The notes under the pieces: model-generated
The model's database searches: none
Seen by the model: the letters and a program-made list of their open reading frames with translations, nothing else
Told to the model about the DNA's origin: nothing
Translations under genes and position numbers: made by a program
NCBI RefSeq assembly: GCF_000382705.1
Contig: NZ_ARQE01000005.1
Location: 124,001 to 188,000 of the forward strand
Origin: Aureimonas ureilytica DSM 18598 = NBRC 106430
Lineage (GTDB): Bacteria > Pseudomonadota > Alphaproteobacteria > Rhizobiales > Rhizobiaceae
Reading direction: 5' to 3'
Length of the DNA: 64,000 bases
In this document: in pieces, positions 44,872 through 53,415 of the stretch
Position numbering within the stretch: the first letter of the stretch is position 1
Layout of the letters: the number at the start of each line of letters is the position of its first letter

Positions 44872-47633
44872 GCCGCCCCCTCCACTGCCGGCGCCCGCGC
44901 CTCGGCCGAGCGCGCCTGACGCAGTGCGTCGGTGAGTTCCAGATAGGCCGCCTTGCCCTTGGCGACGATGCGCTGCGTGCCCGCTTCCAACACGCGGCGC
45001 TCCTCCAGCGTCAGCTCCTTGGCGGTCACCACCACGACCGGGATCGCCGCCCAGCGCGGCTCGGAGCGCATCCGCGCCAGGAATTCGAACCCGTCCATCT
45101 CGGGCATCTGGAGATCGAGGAGAATGGCCGAGGGCGGCTCGTGCGCGCCCAGCCAATCCAGCGCCTCGCGGCCGTGGAGGGTCAGGGCGACGGACAGGCC
45201 GAGCCGCTCCACCGCGCGCGCCATCAGTTCGCGGGTCGCGCCGTCGTCCTCCACGACGAGAACCGTGCCCTCGCCGCTCGGTCCCGCCAGCCGGCGCACC
45301 ACTTCGCTGAGCGCGTTGCGGTCGATGGGTTTGGTCATCATCGCCGAGGCGCCGAGCGAGAAGCCGAGCGCCTTCTCGTTGGACACGCTGACGATCACGA
45401 CGGGAATGTCGGCGAGCGCCGGGTCGTTCTTGAAGGCGCTGAGCGTGCTCCAGCCGTCGAGCTGCGGCATGAGAATGTCGAGCGTCACGATATCGGGCCG
45501 CTCCTGCCGGGCGAGTTCCAGCGCTTCCCGCCCATCCGAGGCGTAGATCAGGCGATAGCCCTCCCGCGTCAGATGCGAGCCGATGATGTGGGCGCTCGCC
45601 GGATCGTCGTCCACCACGAGGACGAGACCGGAGCCGCCGGCGCGCGTCGTCTCGGACGCGGCGCCCGGCTGGGGCCTGGCGTCGCGGTCGGCCGGGTCGA
45701 AGGGCAAGGACAGGACGAAGGTCGACCCCTCGCCCGGCCGGCTCGACACGGTGATGTCCCCGCCGAGCATGCGCGCGAAGGAGCGGCTGATCGCAAGGCC
45801 GAGCCCCGTGCCGCCGAACTTGCGCGTCGTGGAATTGTCGGCCTGGCTGAAGGCCTGGAACAGGCGCGCCATCTGCTCCTCGCTCATGCCGATGCCCGTA
45901 TCGGCGACGGAGACGTGGAGCCAGCGGCTGCCGTGCTCCTCCACCGCCTCGGCGCGAAGCGTGACGGTGCCTTCCTTGGTGAACTTCGAGGCGTTGCTGA
46001 GAAGGTTGATGACCGCCTGCTTGACCTTGGTCGCATCCGAGACGATCGAGCCGAGATCGGGTTCGATCGCCAGCACGAGTTCGTTGTTGTTCTGGCGCGC
46101 CAGCGGGCGGATCAGCGACTCCACGTCGCGCAGCATGGCCTCCACCGGGAAGCTCTCGTCGTAGACCTCCATCCGGCCCGCCTCGATCTTGGACAGATCG
46201 AGAATGCCGTTGATGAGGCCGAGAAGATGGTTGCCGGCCGACTCGATCTTGGCGAGATCGGGCAGGAAGGCGTCGAGCCCGTCGTCGCGCGCGTCCTCCT
46301 GCAGGATCTGGCTGTAGCCGATGATGGCGTTCAGCGGCGTGCGCAGCTCGTGGCTCATATTGGCGAGGAATTCGGACTTCACGCGCGTCGCCCGTTCGGC
46401 CTCGTCGCGCGCTTCCTCCAGTTCGCTCTGGCGCTGCCGCAACTCGCTGATATCGGCATAAAGAACGGTGAAGCCGCCCTCGTGGGTCGGCCGCTCGGTG
46501 ATCTGCATCCAGCGCCCGTCGCGGAACCGGTCGATCCGGCTTTCCTTGGCGCCATGGGTGGACAGGCGCGAGGCGAGCCAGGTGTCCGGATCGTCCTGCG
46601 TGTCGATCAGATCACGGCCGGCGAGAGCGACGACCTCCTCGAAGGTGGCGTGCGCGGCGGCCATGGCCCCGAAGCCCGGATGGAAGGAGCGGAAGCGCGC
46701 ATTGGTCGCCCGCAGCCGGTTGTCCGGCCCGTAAAGGGCAAAGCCCTGCGCGATGCTCTCGATCGCGTCCGAGAGGGTGGAGCGCTGCCGCTCCGCCTCG
46801 AGGGTGAGGCGCGCCCGCTCGGCCAGGCTTTCGCGCAGGAGCTGAAGCGCTTCGGTGACGCGGCCGAGCTCGTCGCGCGAGGGCGGCGGCAGCGCGACGT
46901 CGGTTTCGCCGCGCGTGATGGCGGTGACGGCCGCCACGATGCCGCGCAGGGGGCGCAGGATCGAGGCCAGCACGACCAGCGTCATCACCGCGCCGATCAG
47001 CACCGCCGCGAGCGTGACGAGCGCCGACACGCGGGCGGCGGAGGCGAACTGGTCGAGAATGCCGGCGCGCGCTTCCTGCGCCTCGTGCATCAGGCTCGTG
47101 GACAGGTCCGAGAAGGCCTTGTCCACGGCGATGCCGAACTGGCGCGCTTGCGCGAACTGGGTGTTGCCGATGACGCGCTGGTCGTCCGTATAGGCGTCGA
47201 CGGCGGACTGGGCGAGCGTGTCGAAGCGCTCGGCATCGCGCGCGATCGCGGCTGACACGTCGGGATGGGTCTCGGCGAGCAGCGCCAGCTCGGTCTTCAG
47301 CCGGGCGCGCGCGGAGGCCGCGTTGCGTTCCGACAGGGTGAGGAGGCTCACCGCAAGATCGGCCTGCCAATAGCGCAGGTCGTTGAAGGCCGTGCGGGCG
47401 CGGTCGGCGACCTCGATCGTCGCGGCGATGCGGCTCGCGCCCGCCGCCGTGTCCCAGGACCGGGCGAGCATGCTGCCGACATAGAGGCTGGCGCCGATCA
47501 TGGCGACGAAGAAGCCGGCGGCGAGAACGATGAGACGCGCGCGGATCGAAAACCGCCGCAGCGCCTGCAGCCCGCCCAGCGCGCGGGACGCGGCGGGCAT
47601 GGGGGGCATGGGGGGCTCGGCCGCCGCGCTCAT
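44868..47633 (-). CDS. Hybrid sensor histidine kinase with two receiver domains
   Basis: A 921-residue inner-membrane kinase. Two spans (about residues 33-55 and 203-225) flank a ~150-residue all-helical periplasmic domain. HAMP (about 225-275), a PAS-like domain (about 285-395), HisKA with His428 in ANMSHELRTPLN, and HATPase follow, then two receivers (acceptors in IVTLDILMPQLDG and AILLDLQMPEMDG). Each end overlaps its neighbour by 4 bases: the haem-binding DUF3365 protein upstream and the single receiver downstream. The operon therefore encodes sensor input, kinase and output. The second receiver ends in an unusual AKGKAAYLELTDAL segment instead of the KP motif. Confidence 0.9.
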   Translation of the reverse strand: MSAAAEPPMPPMPAASRALGGLQALRRFSIRARLIVLAAGFFVAMIGASLYVGSMLARSWDTAAGASRIAATIEVADRARTAFNDLRYWQADLAVSLLTLSERNAASARARLKTELALLAETHPDVSAAIARDAERFDTLAQSAVDAYTDDQRVIGNTQFAQARQFGIAVDKAFSDLSTSLMHEAQEARAGILDQFASAARVSALVTLAAVLIGAVMTLVVLASILRPLRGIVAAVTAITRGETDVALPPPSRDELGRVTEALQLLRESLAERARLTLEAERQRSTLSDAIESIAQGFALYGPDNRLRATNARFRSFHPGFGAMAAAHATFEEVVALAGRDLIDTQDDPDTWLASRLSTHGAKESRIDRFRDGRWMQITERPTHEGGFTVLYADISELRQRQSELEEARDEAERATRVKSEFLANMSHELRTPLNAIIGYSQILQEDARDDGLDAFLPDLAKIESAGNHLLGLINGILDLSKIEAGRMEVYDESFPVEAMLRDVESLIRPLARQNNNELVLAIEPDLGSIVSDATKVKQAVINLLSNASKFTKEGTVTLRAEAVEEHGSRWLHVSVADTGIGMSEEQMARLFQAFSQADNSTTRKFGGTGLGLAISRSFARMLGGDITVSSRPGEGSTFVLSLPFDPADRDARPQPGAASETTRAGGSGLVLVVDDDPASAHIIGSHLTREGYRLIYASDGREALELARQERPDIVTLDILMPQLDGWSTLSAFKNDPALADIPVVIVSVSNEKALGFSLGASAMMTKPIDRNALSEVVRRLAGPSGEGTVLVVEDDGATRELMARAVERLGLSVALTLHGREALDWLGAHEPPSAILLDLQMPEMDGFEFLARMRSEPRWAAIPVVVVTAKELTLEERRVLEAGTQRIVAKGKAAYLELTDALRQARSAEARAPAVEGAA

Positions 47634-48406
47634 TGCGGCATGAGCTGGATCGAGATCACCCCGCCGAGATCGCCGAGCTTGGCGCCCTCGCGCGGATAGC
47701 CGGTGATGTCGAGTTCGCCGGCCGGCGAGCCGTGGCAGGACAGGCAGGATTCGGCGTAATATTCGGGCACGGCGACGCGCACGCGCTGGTTCTTCCCCTC
47801 GCCCGTCACCTGCGAGAACAGCTCGCCCTTCGGCCAGTTCGCCGTCTCGAAATGATCGGCGATGGTCGCGACCTCCCAGGGGTCGGGCCGCGACTGCCGG
47901 TTGCGCACGAGCGGAAGCGGGGCCGTGACCTTGATGCTCGCCTCGCCGCCGACGCGGCGCTCGAAGGCCTCGTTCACGAGACGGGCGAAGGTCGCGGGAA
48001 TGAAGCCCTTGAAGCCCACGCCCTCCTGATTGATCGTGGTCTGGTTGGCGTCCATCACCTCGATGATGGCGTCCATCTGCGCGCGCAGGAGCCGGCCGGC
48101 ATAGGATTTCGGGTCCACCGCGTTCGGATCGAGGCCGGTCTGCGCCCGGAAGCGGTCCACCGCCTCGGCGAGGACCCGGCGGCCCGGCAGATGCTTGTCG
48201 CCGGTCGCGGGATCGTTGATCTCGCTCTGATGCGCGGACACGACGCCGCGCGCCGACTGGAGCATGGCGGCCAACATGCGCGCCGTGGCGAGATCGCCCT
48301 CGACGCCCTGCGCGGCCGGGCTCGGCGGAGCGGTGGCCGAAAGCGCGACGCCGCCCCCCGTCGACAGGAGAGCCAAGGCCAGAGCGGCGTATCTCAATCG
48401 TTCCAT
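47630..48406 (-). CDS. Periplasmic DUF3365 (Tll0287-like) haem-c sensor protein
   Basis: A 258-residue exported protein with a signal peptide (about residues 1-24). The Tll0287/DUF3365 domain has one c-type haem motif CLSCH at 221-225 in ESCLSCHGSPAGELDITGYPREG. Tll0287-like domains bind haem c and are proposed redox or gas sensors, usually fused to kinases or chemoreceptors; here the domain is a separate protein whose stop overlaps the start of the hybrid kinase gene by 4 bases. It probably delivers a redox, oxygen or nitric oxide signal to that kinase's periplasmic domain. The ATG at 48406 is chosen because the signal peptide starts there. Confidence 0.85.
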   Translation of the reverse strand: MERLRYAALALALLSTGGGVALSATAPPSPAAQGVEGDLATARMLAAMLQSARGVVSAHQSEINDPATGDKHLPGRRVLAEAVDRFRAQTGLDPNAVDPKSYAGRLLRAQMDAIIEVMDANQTTINQEGVGFKGFIPATFARLVNEAFERRVGGEASIKVTAPLPLVRNRQSRPDPWEVATIADHFETANWPKGELFSQVTGEGKNQRVRVAVPEYYAESCLSCHGSPAGELDITGYPREGAKLGDLGGVISIQLMPQ

Positions 48407-48609
48407 GGACGTCACCTTACCGGCCGCGCGCGGCCTCGCACAACCACTCTTCCATTCCACAACCCGGCACTTTGCGCCCAGACGCAAGTCGCCCTTTTGG
48501 GACGCAGGGAAAATCCGTGGGACGCTCAGGCGCATCCATGCGCGTTTCGGACAAGATTTGTTCCGTCCCCCTGGAGTATGTTGCGGCCTTCCCAGACAGG
48601 ATTCGGCGC

Positions 48610-50622
48610 GTGAACAGCCTCAGGGTCAAGATCTTCGTGGGCGTCATCGCCATTCTGGCGCTCATGGCGGGAGGCATCATGGCCTACTCGTCGCGCGCCG
48701 TGCGCTCGGCCATGGTGGAGGCCGAGCAGCGCTCGGTGGAGAACGTGCTCCAGATGGCGGAACTGGCCATTCGCAGCCAGTATCTCCAGCTCCTGTCCGA
48801 CAAGGTCGGCACGATCCAGGACCGCAAGGAAGCCTTCCGCCAGTTCGGGCAGACCGTTCGCTCGACGCTGGAAACGCTGGCCCTGCAGGCCAGGCGCTCA
48901 GGCATGAGCGAGGAAGCTGCCCGGGCCAACGCGCTCGACTGGCTGTCCGGCCTCGCACCCGTTTCGGGCGACTATATCTTCGCCTTCGACCGCGCGGGCC
49001 GCGCCGTGATCTATCCCGACCAGGCGATGGTCGGGCAGGACCTCTCGGGCTTTCGCGACATCAGGGGCCGGCCGGTGACGCAGGCCGCCTGGAGCGACAG
49101 CGAACTCTACGGCTCGTCCTTCCTCACCTATGGCTGGAAGTCGCTGAAGGGTTCGGCCACGGAGCAGAAATACGGGCTCTTCGTGCCGTTTCCGCGCTGG
49201 GGCTGGATGATCGGCATCGTCGGCGATGTCGGCGCGCTGCAACGGGTGACCGACCAGCGCCGGGCCGAGCTGGTGGAGCGGCTGACGGGGAGCCTGCGCG
49301 CCCTCAAAATGGCGGGCGACGGCTTCGTCTTCGTGTTCGACGGCAGCGACCGCCCGGTGATCGCGCCCCAGTCCGGCGAGACGGACTGGACGAAGCCCGC
49401 CGTTCTCGCCGAGCTGAAGGCCATGGCCTCGGATGGCGACGCCTCCGGCCGCCTCGCGCCCCTCCCCTCGGCCGGCGCCGAGGGCGGGGTCGAGGCGCAG
49501 GTCTTCCGGCTGAAGGCGCTCGACTGGTATGTCGCGGCGATCGTCTCCTCCTCCGCGCTCGCCAAGCCCGCGCAGGACCTGATCTTCAACCAGGGGCTGG
49601 TCTTCGCGGGCGGCATCCTTCTCGCCGCCATTCTCGCCTGGTTCCTCGCCCAGCGCATCAGCCGGCCGCTCGTGGCGCTGACCCACCGCGCGCGGGCGCT
49701 GCCCGAAGTGGACTTCACGCAAAGCCCGCCCGAGCGTGCCGCGCCTCCGACGCGCGCGGGGGGCGACGAGATCGGCCGGCTCGCCAGCGCCTTCTCCTTC
49801 ATGGAGGATTCGCTCTATCGCAACGTGCAGACGGTGATGCGCGTGACGCAGGAGCGCGAGCGCATCGAAGGCGAATTGAACGTCGCGCGCGACATCCAGC
49901 TCGGCCTCCTGCCGAAGATCTTCCCGGCCTTCCCGCACCGCTCCGAGATCGACATCCACGCCGCGCTCGTCTCGGCCAAGGAGGTCGGCGGCGATCTCTA
50001 CGACTTCTACTTCATCGACGAGCGGCATCTCTGCTTCACGATCGGCGACGTGGCCGGCAAGGGCGTGCCCGCCGCGCTCTTCATGGCGATCACCAAGACG
50101 CTGATCAAATCGGCGGCCGACCGCTTCGCCGAACCCTGGCAGATGATGGCGGCGGTCAACGACACGCTGGCGAGCGACAATCCGAACTCGATCTTCGTGA
50201 CAAGCCTGATCGGCATTCTCGACTGCGTGACCGGCGACATCCGCTACTGCAATGGCGGGCACAATCCGCCGCTGGTGATCCGCGAGGGCGGGCGCGTGGA
50301 GTGCTTGCGCCCGATCAGCGGCCCGGCGCTCGGCGTCGTGGAGGGCATGGACTACGAGCCGCTCGCCATGAAGCTGGAGCCCGGCGAGACGCTGGTTCTC
50401 TACACGGACGGCGTGACCGAGGCGATGAACGCGCGCGGCGAACTCTACGAGGACGACCGGCTCCTGCATCTCCTGGAATCGCAGGACCCGTTCATGCCGG
50501 CCGAACGGCTGGTGGAGCGGATCATGAGCGACGTCCACGCCCATGCCGGCGACACCCCGCAATCGGACGACATCACGCTTGTCGCCCTTCGTTTCCACAA
50601 GCCTTCGAAGAGGCCGTCATGA
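48610..50622 (+). CDS. Membrane Cache-HAMP-SpoIIE/PP2C phosphatase
   Basis: A protein of about 670 residues. A first span (about residues 8-28), a long periplasmic double-Cache-like domain (DYIFAFDRAGRAVIYPDQAMVGQDL, GFVFVFDGSDRPVIAP), a second span (GILLAAILAWFLAQRI, near 335-350), HAMP and coiled coil, then a SpoIIE/PP2C domain with intact motifs (GGDLYDFYFIDE, GDVAGKGVPAALFMA, SDDITLVALRF). It would dephosphorylate a STAS antagonist in response to an extracellular ligand; the only STAS gene in the window is at 26196. The start is uncertain: GTG at 48610 is chosen for proximity to the span, ATG at 48538 is possible. Its stop overlaps the next gene by 4 bases. Confidence 0.85.
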   Translation: MNSLRVKIFVGVIAILALMAGGIMAYSSRAVRSAMVEAEQRSVENVLQMAELAIRSQYLQLLSDKVGTIQDRKEAFRQFGQTVRSTLETLALQARRSGMSEEAARANALDWLSGLAPVSGDYIFAFDRAGRAVIYPDQAMVGQDLSGFRDIRGRPVTQAAWSDSELYGSSFLTYGWKSLKGSATEQKYGLFVPFPRWGWMIGIVGDVGALQRVTDQRRAELVERLTGSLRALKMAGDGFVFVFDGSDRPVIAPQSGETDWTKPAVLAELKAMASDGDASGRLAPLPSAGAEGGVEAQVFRLKALDWYVAAIVSSSALAKPAQDLIFNQGLVFAGGILLAAILAWFLAQRISRPLVALTHRARALPEVDFTQSPPERAAPPTRAGGDEIGRLASAFSFMEDSLYRNVQTVMRVTQERERIEGELNVARDIQLGLLPKIFPAFPHRSEIDIHAALVSAKEVGGDLYDFYFIDERHLCFTIGDVAGKGVPAALFMAITKTLIKSAADRFAEPWQMMAAVNDTLASDNPNSIFVTSLIGILDCVTGDIRYCNGGHNPPLVIREGGRVECLRPISGPALGVVEGMDYEPLAMKLEPGETLVLYTDGVTEAMNARGELYEDDRLLHLLESQDPFMPAERLVERIMSDVHAHAGDTPQSDDITLVALRFHKPSKRPS

Positions 50623-51863
50623 TCCGTCTTGCCCTTCTGCGCCCCGCTCTCGCCGGCCTCGCGCTCCTGTCCGCCTCCTCGCTCACGGCGCTCGCCCAGA
50701 CGCCGTCGCCGGCCGCGACCGCTCCGGCGGTCGGCAGCGTGCCGGCGGTCGGCAGCGTGCCGACGGGCATCCGCGTCTGGCCGTCCGAGCCGCGCTTGAA
50801 GCCGGACGGCAAGAAATGGCGCATCGGCTATTACGAGGGCGGGCAGTACAAGGATTACGAGGTGATCCTGAAGGCGACCGTGCGCGGCCTCATGGCGATC
50901 GGCTGGATCAAGCCGATGGACCTGCCGGTCGGCAACGATCCCGAAGCGGGCGGATTCTGGCGCTGGCTCTCGGCCCATGCGGTCAGCGACTATGTCGAGT
51001 TTCCGGCGGACGCCTATTACGCGGCCGGCAATTTCGACAAGGAAAAGCGCCCCGAGGTCCGGACCGCCCTCCTCGACCGCCTGAAGTCGCAGCACGATCT
51101 CGACCTGATGCTGGCGCTCGGCACCTGGGCGGGCCAGGACCTTTCCACCGACGACATCTCGACGCCCGTCGTCGTCGCCTCGACCAGCGACCCGATCGGC
51201 TCCAAGATCATCGCGAGCGAGACGGATTCAGGCCACGACCACCTCACCGCCAAGGTCGAGCCGCAGCGCTACGCGCGGCAGGTGGAGCTGTTCGACGACA
51301 TCTTCCACTTCAAGAAGCTCGGCCTCGTCTACGAGAACAGCCCGGAAGGGCGCACCTTCGCGGCGGTGGACGATATCGAGCGCATCGCCCGCGAGCGCGG
51401 CTTCGAGATCGTGCCCTGCTTCGCCCCGTTCAACAACATTCCGCAAGCCGAGGCCGAGGCGAAGGTCGAGGCCTGCTACAACGAGATCTCCGGCAAGAGC
51501 GATGCGGTCTATATCACCGTGCATCGCGGCCTGACGGAAACCTCCTTTCCGAAGGCGGTCGCGCCCTTGATCGCGCACGACCTGCCGACCTTCTCCATGG
51601 CGGGCGAATCCGAAGTGCGGCTCGGCGCCCTGATGAGCGTCGCGCAGTCCGACTTCGTCTATGTCGGCCGCTTCCATGCCGAGACGATCGCCCGCATTTT
51701 CAACGGCGCCAGGCCGCGCGACCTGCCGCAGGTCTGGCAGGCGCCGGCCAAGATCGCGCTGAACCTCCATACGGCGGAGGAGATCGGCTACGACCCCTCC
51801 GTCGACATTCTCCTGGCGAGCGACGAGATTTTCGGCGTCGATCTCATGCAACGCACGCAGTAG
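50619..51863 (+). CDS. Periplasmic ABC-type substrate-binding protein coupled to the SpoIIE phosphatase
   Basis: A 414-residue exported protein with a signal peptide (MIRLALLRPALAGLALLSASSLTALA) and a type 1 periplasmic-binding fold like the ABC_sub_bind family (KWRIGYYEGGQYKDYEVILKATVRGL, KLGLVYENSPEGRTFAAVDDIERIARERGFEIV). No permease or ATPase is nearby, so it likely senses a ligand instead of feeding transport. The ATG overlaps the phosphatase stop (ATGA), so it probably presents the ligand to the phosphatase's Cache domain. An 18-base perfect tandem repeat after the signal peptide encodes AVGSVP twice. Its last 20 bases overlap the convergent GCS2 gene. Confidence 0.82.
   Translation: MIRLALLRPALAGLALLSASSLTALAQTPSPAATAPAVGSVPAVGSVPTGIRVWPSEPRLKPDGKKWRIGYYEGGQYKDYEVILKATVRGLMAIGWIKPMDLPVGNDPEAGGFWRWLSAHAVSDYVEFPADAYYAAGNFDKEKRPEVRTALLDRLKSQHDLDLMLALGTWAGQDLSTDDISTPVVVASTSDPIGSKIIASETDSGHDHLTAKVEPQRYARQVELFDDIFHFKKLGLVYENSPEGRTFAAVDDIERIARERGFEIVPCFAPFNNIPQAEAEAKVEACYNEISGKSDAVYITVHRGLTETSFPKAVAPLIAHDLPTFSMAGESEVRLGALMSVAQSDFVYVGRFHAETIARIFNGARPRDLPQVWQAPAKIALNLHTAEEIGYDPSVDILLASDEIFGVDLMQRTQ
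50727..50762 (+). repeat. 18-bp perfect tandem repeat (two copies) in the binding-protein gene
   Basis: GCGGTCGGCAGCGTGCCG occurs twice in tandem and encodes AVGSVP-AVGSVP between signal peptide and mature domain. It is a flexible-linker expansion that keeps frame. Confidence 0.9.
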
Positions 51864-53415
51864 CGAGCGCGGGCACGTCCGCGCCCCACTCGATCTGCGG
51901 AAAAGGCACCGGCGGCACGCGGCGCAGCGTGCTGGCGACGACCAGCCCGCGCAGGCGCTCTGCCCGCCCGCCGCTCGCGCGCTCGAAGGCGGCGAGCGCG
52001 CGGTCCGCACCGGTCTGCCCGGTGCGAAGGACATGGCGGGGATAGGCCAGCATCCAGCGCTCGCTCGGCGCGAGCCCGGCTTCCGCCTCGTCCACCACGG
52101 CGCTGGCGAAGCGGGCGAGCGAGATCGGGCCGGCCCGGCCCTCGAGCCCGTGGCGGATCGCCTCCTCGCGGCTCGAGCGCAGGTCCTCCCAGGGCAAAAG
52201 CCGGCTCAGGCGCGCGAAACTGTCCGGGTTGCACTGAAGTCCCTTCTGGAGGGCCGAGGGCGCCATCGCGACGGAAGCGGGAACCAGCGGATCGGCGAGA
52301 TCGCAAAGCGCGGCGTCGGCGAAATTCGCGCCCGCCGCCCGGCCCTCGATATAAAGCGACTGGCAATGCTCGGAGAAGAGCGCCTCGACGCGTCGCTCGG
52401 CCAGGGCGTCGAAAAAGGCCTCGACGCTCGGCGCCGTGCCGAACTGGAAGCGGATGCGGGCGTCGGAAAACTGCGAGAACTGAAGGCTTTCGAGATGGCG
52501 CAGGTCCGGCGTCACCTCCACCGTCGCGCCGTCGCACAGGCGCGCGCCGGGCCAGCTCGGCGCCCGCAGGAAGTCGAGAAGCGCCGGGTCGCCGTCCATG
52601 CGGGCAAGCTCGCCGAAGCCCTTGTAGGAATTGGCCCCGAGCGGCAGCGCCTGCATGGCGCGATCGCCCCCGAACATCCACTGGAGGTAATGCGCCATGT
52701 CCTCGAAGGGGCGCACGGGCGGGCGGTGCGTCGTGCGATCGCCGGCAAAGGCCGGCTCGGCGAACATGCGCGTCCAGATGCGCAGGCGATTTTCCTTGCA
52801 GCCCGTCGCCTCGCCCGCCTCGAACGGGCTGTTGGCGAAGAGCGCGATCAGCGCGGGCGCCGCGAGAAGCGCCAGATTGAGCGCGGCCACGGCGTCTTCG
52901 GCCAGGACGCCCGTTGTCGGCCCGTTCTGGGCCTTGGCGTCCATGCCCGCTTCGTGCCGCCAGCCGCGCACGTCGCGCCAGTAATCATAGATGGGCTTGG
53001 GCGCGCGCATCGCCTGATAGAAGGGCTCGCTGATCGGCGTCGCCGGGTGCTCGGAAAGGTTCGCGACGCCCGCGCCGAGTTCGCCGAGGCAGGCGACGAG
53101 TTCCGTCATCTCGCGCTGCACGAGGCCGGCGAGATCGTTGAGATTGGAGCCTGGATGGTCCGGCCCGCCGACGATGCCGATGGCGCTTTCCAGATTGTTG
53201 AAGCCGTTGTCGACGGAGGAGACGACCTGCGGCCCGGCGACCCCGATCAGATTGCCCGAGGCCAGAACCGGCACGACCGGCTCGCCGCGCCGCCGCCGCG
53301 CGTCGAGAACGAGGGCGAAGACCTCGCGCGCGTCGAAGCTCGCGCCGGTCGTGAGATCGACGATCGGCATTTCCAGTTCGACGCCGAGCGTCGGATAGGT
53401 GCGCATGTCAGCCAT
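51844..53415 (-). CDS. Glutamate-cysteine ligase family 2 (GCS2)-like enzyme
   Basis: A 523-residue cytoplasmic ATP-dependent ligase. The N-terminus PTLGVELEMPIVDL carries the GCS2 glutamate/ATP-site Glu residues, followed by a long middle region (VNNL-type NLSEHPATPISEPFYQAM, GPTTGVLAEDAVAALNLALLAAPALIALFANSPFEAG, DLRHLESLQFSQFSDARIRFQFGTAPSVEAFFDAL) typical of the family. Such enzymes join glutamate to cysteine or another amine. Being second in an operon behind a sensor-MFS fusion (8-base overlap), a role in glutathione supply is not obvious; it may make a gamma-glutamyl compound that is exported or sensed. It overlaps the convergent binding-protein gene by 20 bases. Confidence 0.75.
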   Translation of the reverse strand: MADMRTYPTLGVELEMPIVDLTTGASFDAREVFALVLDARRRRGEPVVPVLASGNLIGVAGPQVVSSVDNGFNNLESAIGIVGGPDHPGSNLNDLAGLVQREMTELVACLGELGAGVANLSEHPATPISEPFYQAMRAPKPIYDYWRDVRGWRHEAGMDAKAQNGPTTGVLAEDAVAALNLALLAAPALIALFANSPFEAGEATGCKENRLRIWTRMFAEPAFAGDRTTHRPPVRPFEDMAHYLQWMFGGDRAMQALPLGANSYKGFGELARMDGDPALLDFLRAPSWPGARLCDGATVEVTPDLRHLESLQFSQFSDARIRFQFGTAPSVEAFFDALAERRVEALFSEHCQSLYIEGRAAGANFADAALCDLADPLVPASVAMAPSALQKGLQCNPDSFARLSRLLPWEDLRSSREEAIRHGLEGRAGPISLARFASAVVDEAEAGLAPSERWMLAYPRHVLRTGQTGADRALAAFERASGGRAERLRGLVVASTLRRVPPVPFPQIEWGADVPALATACVA

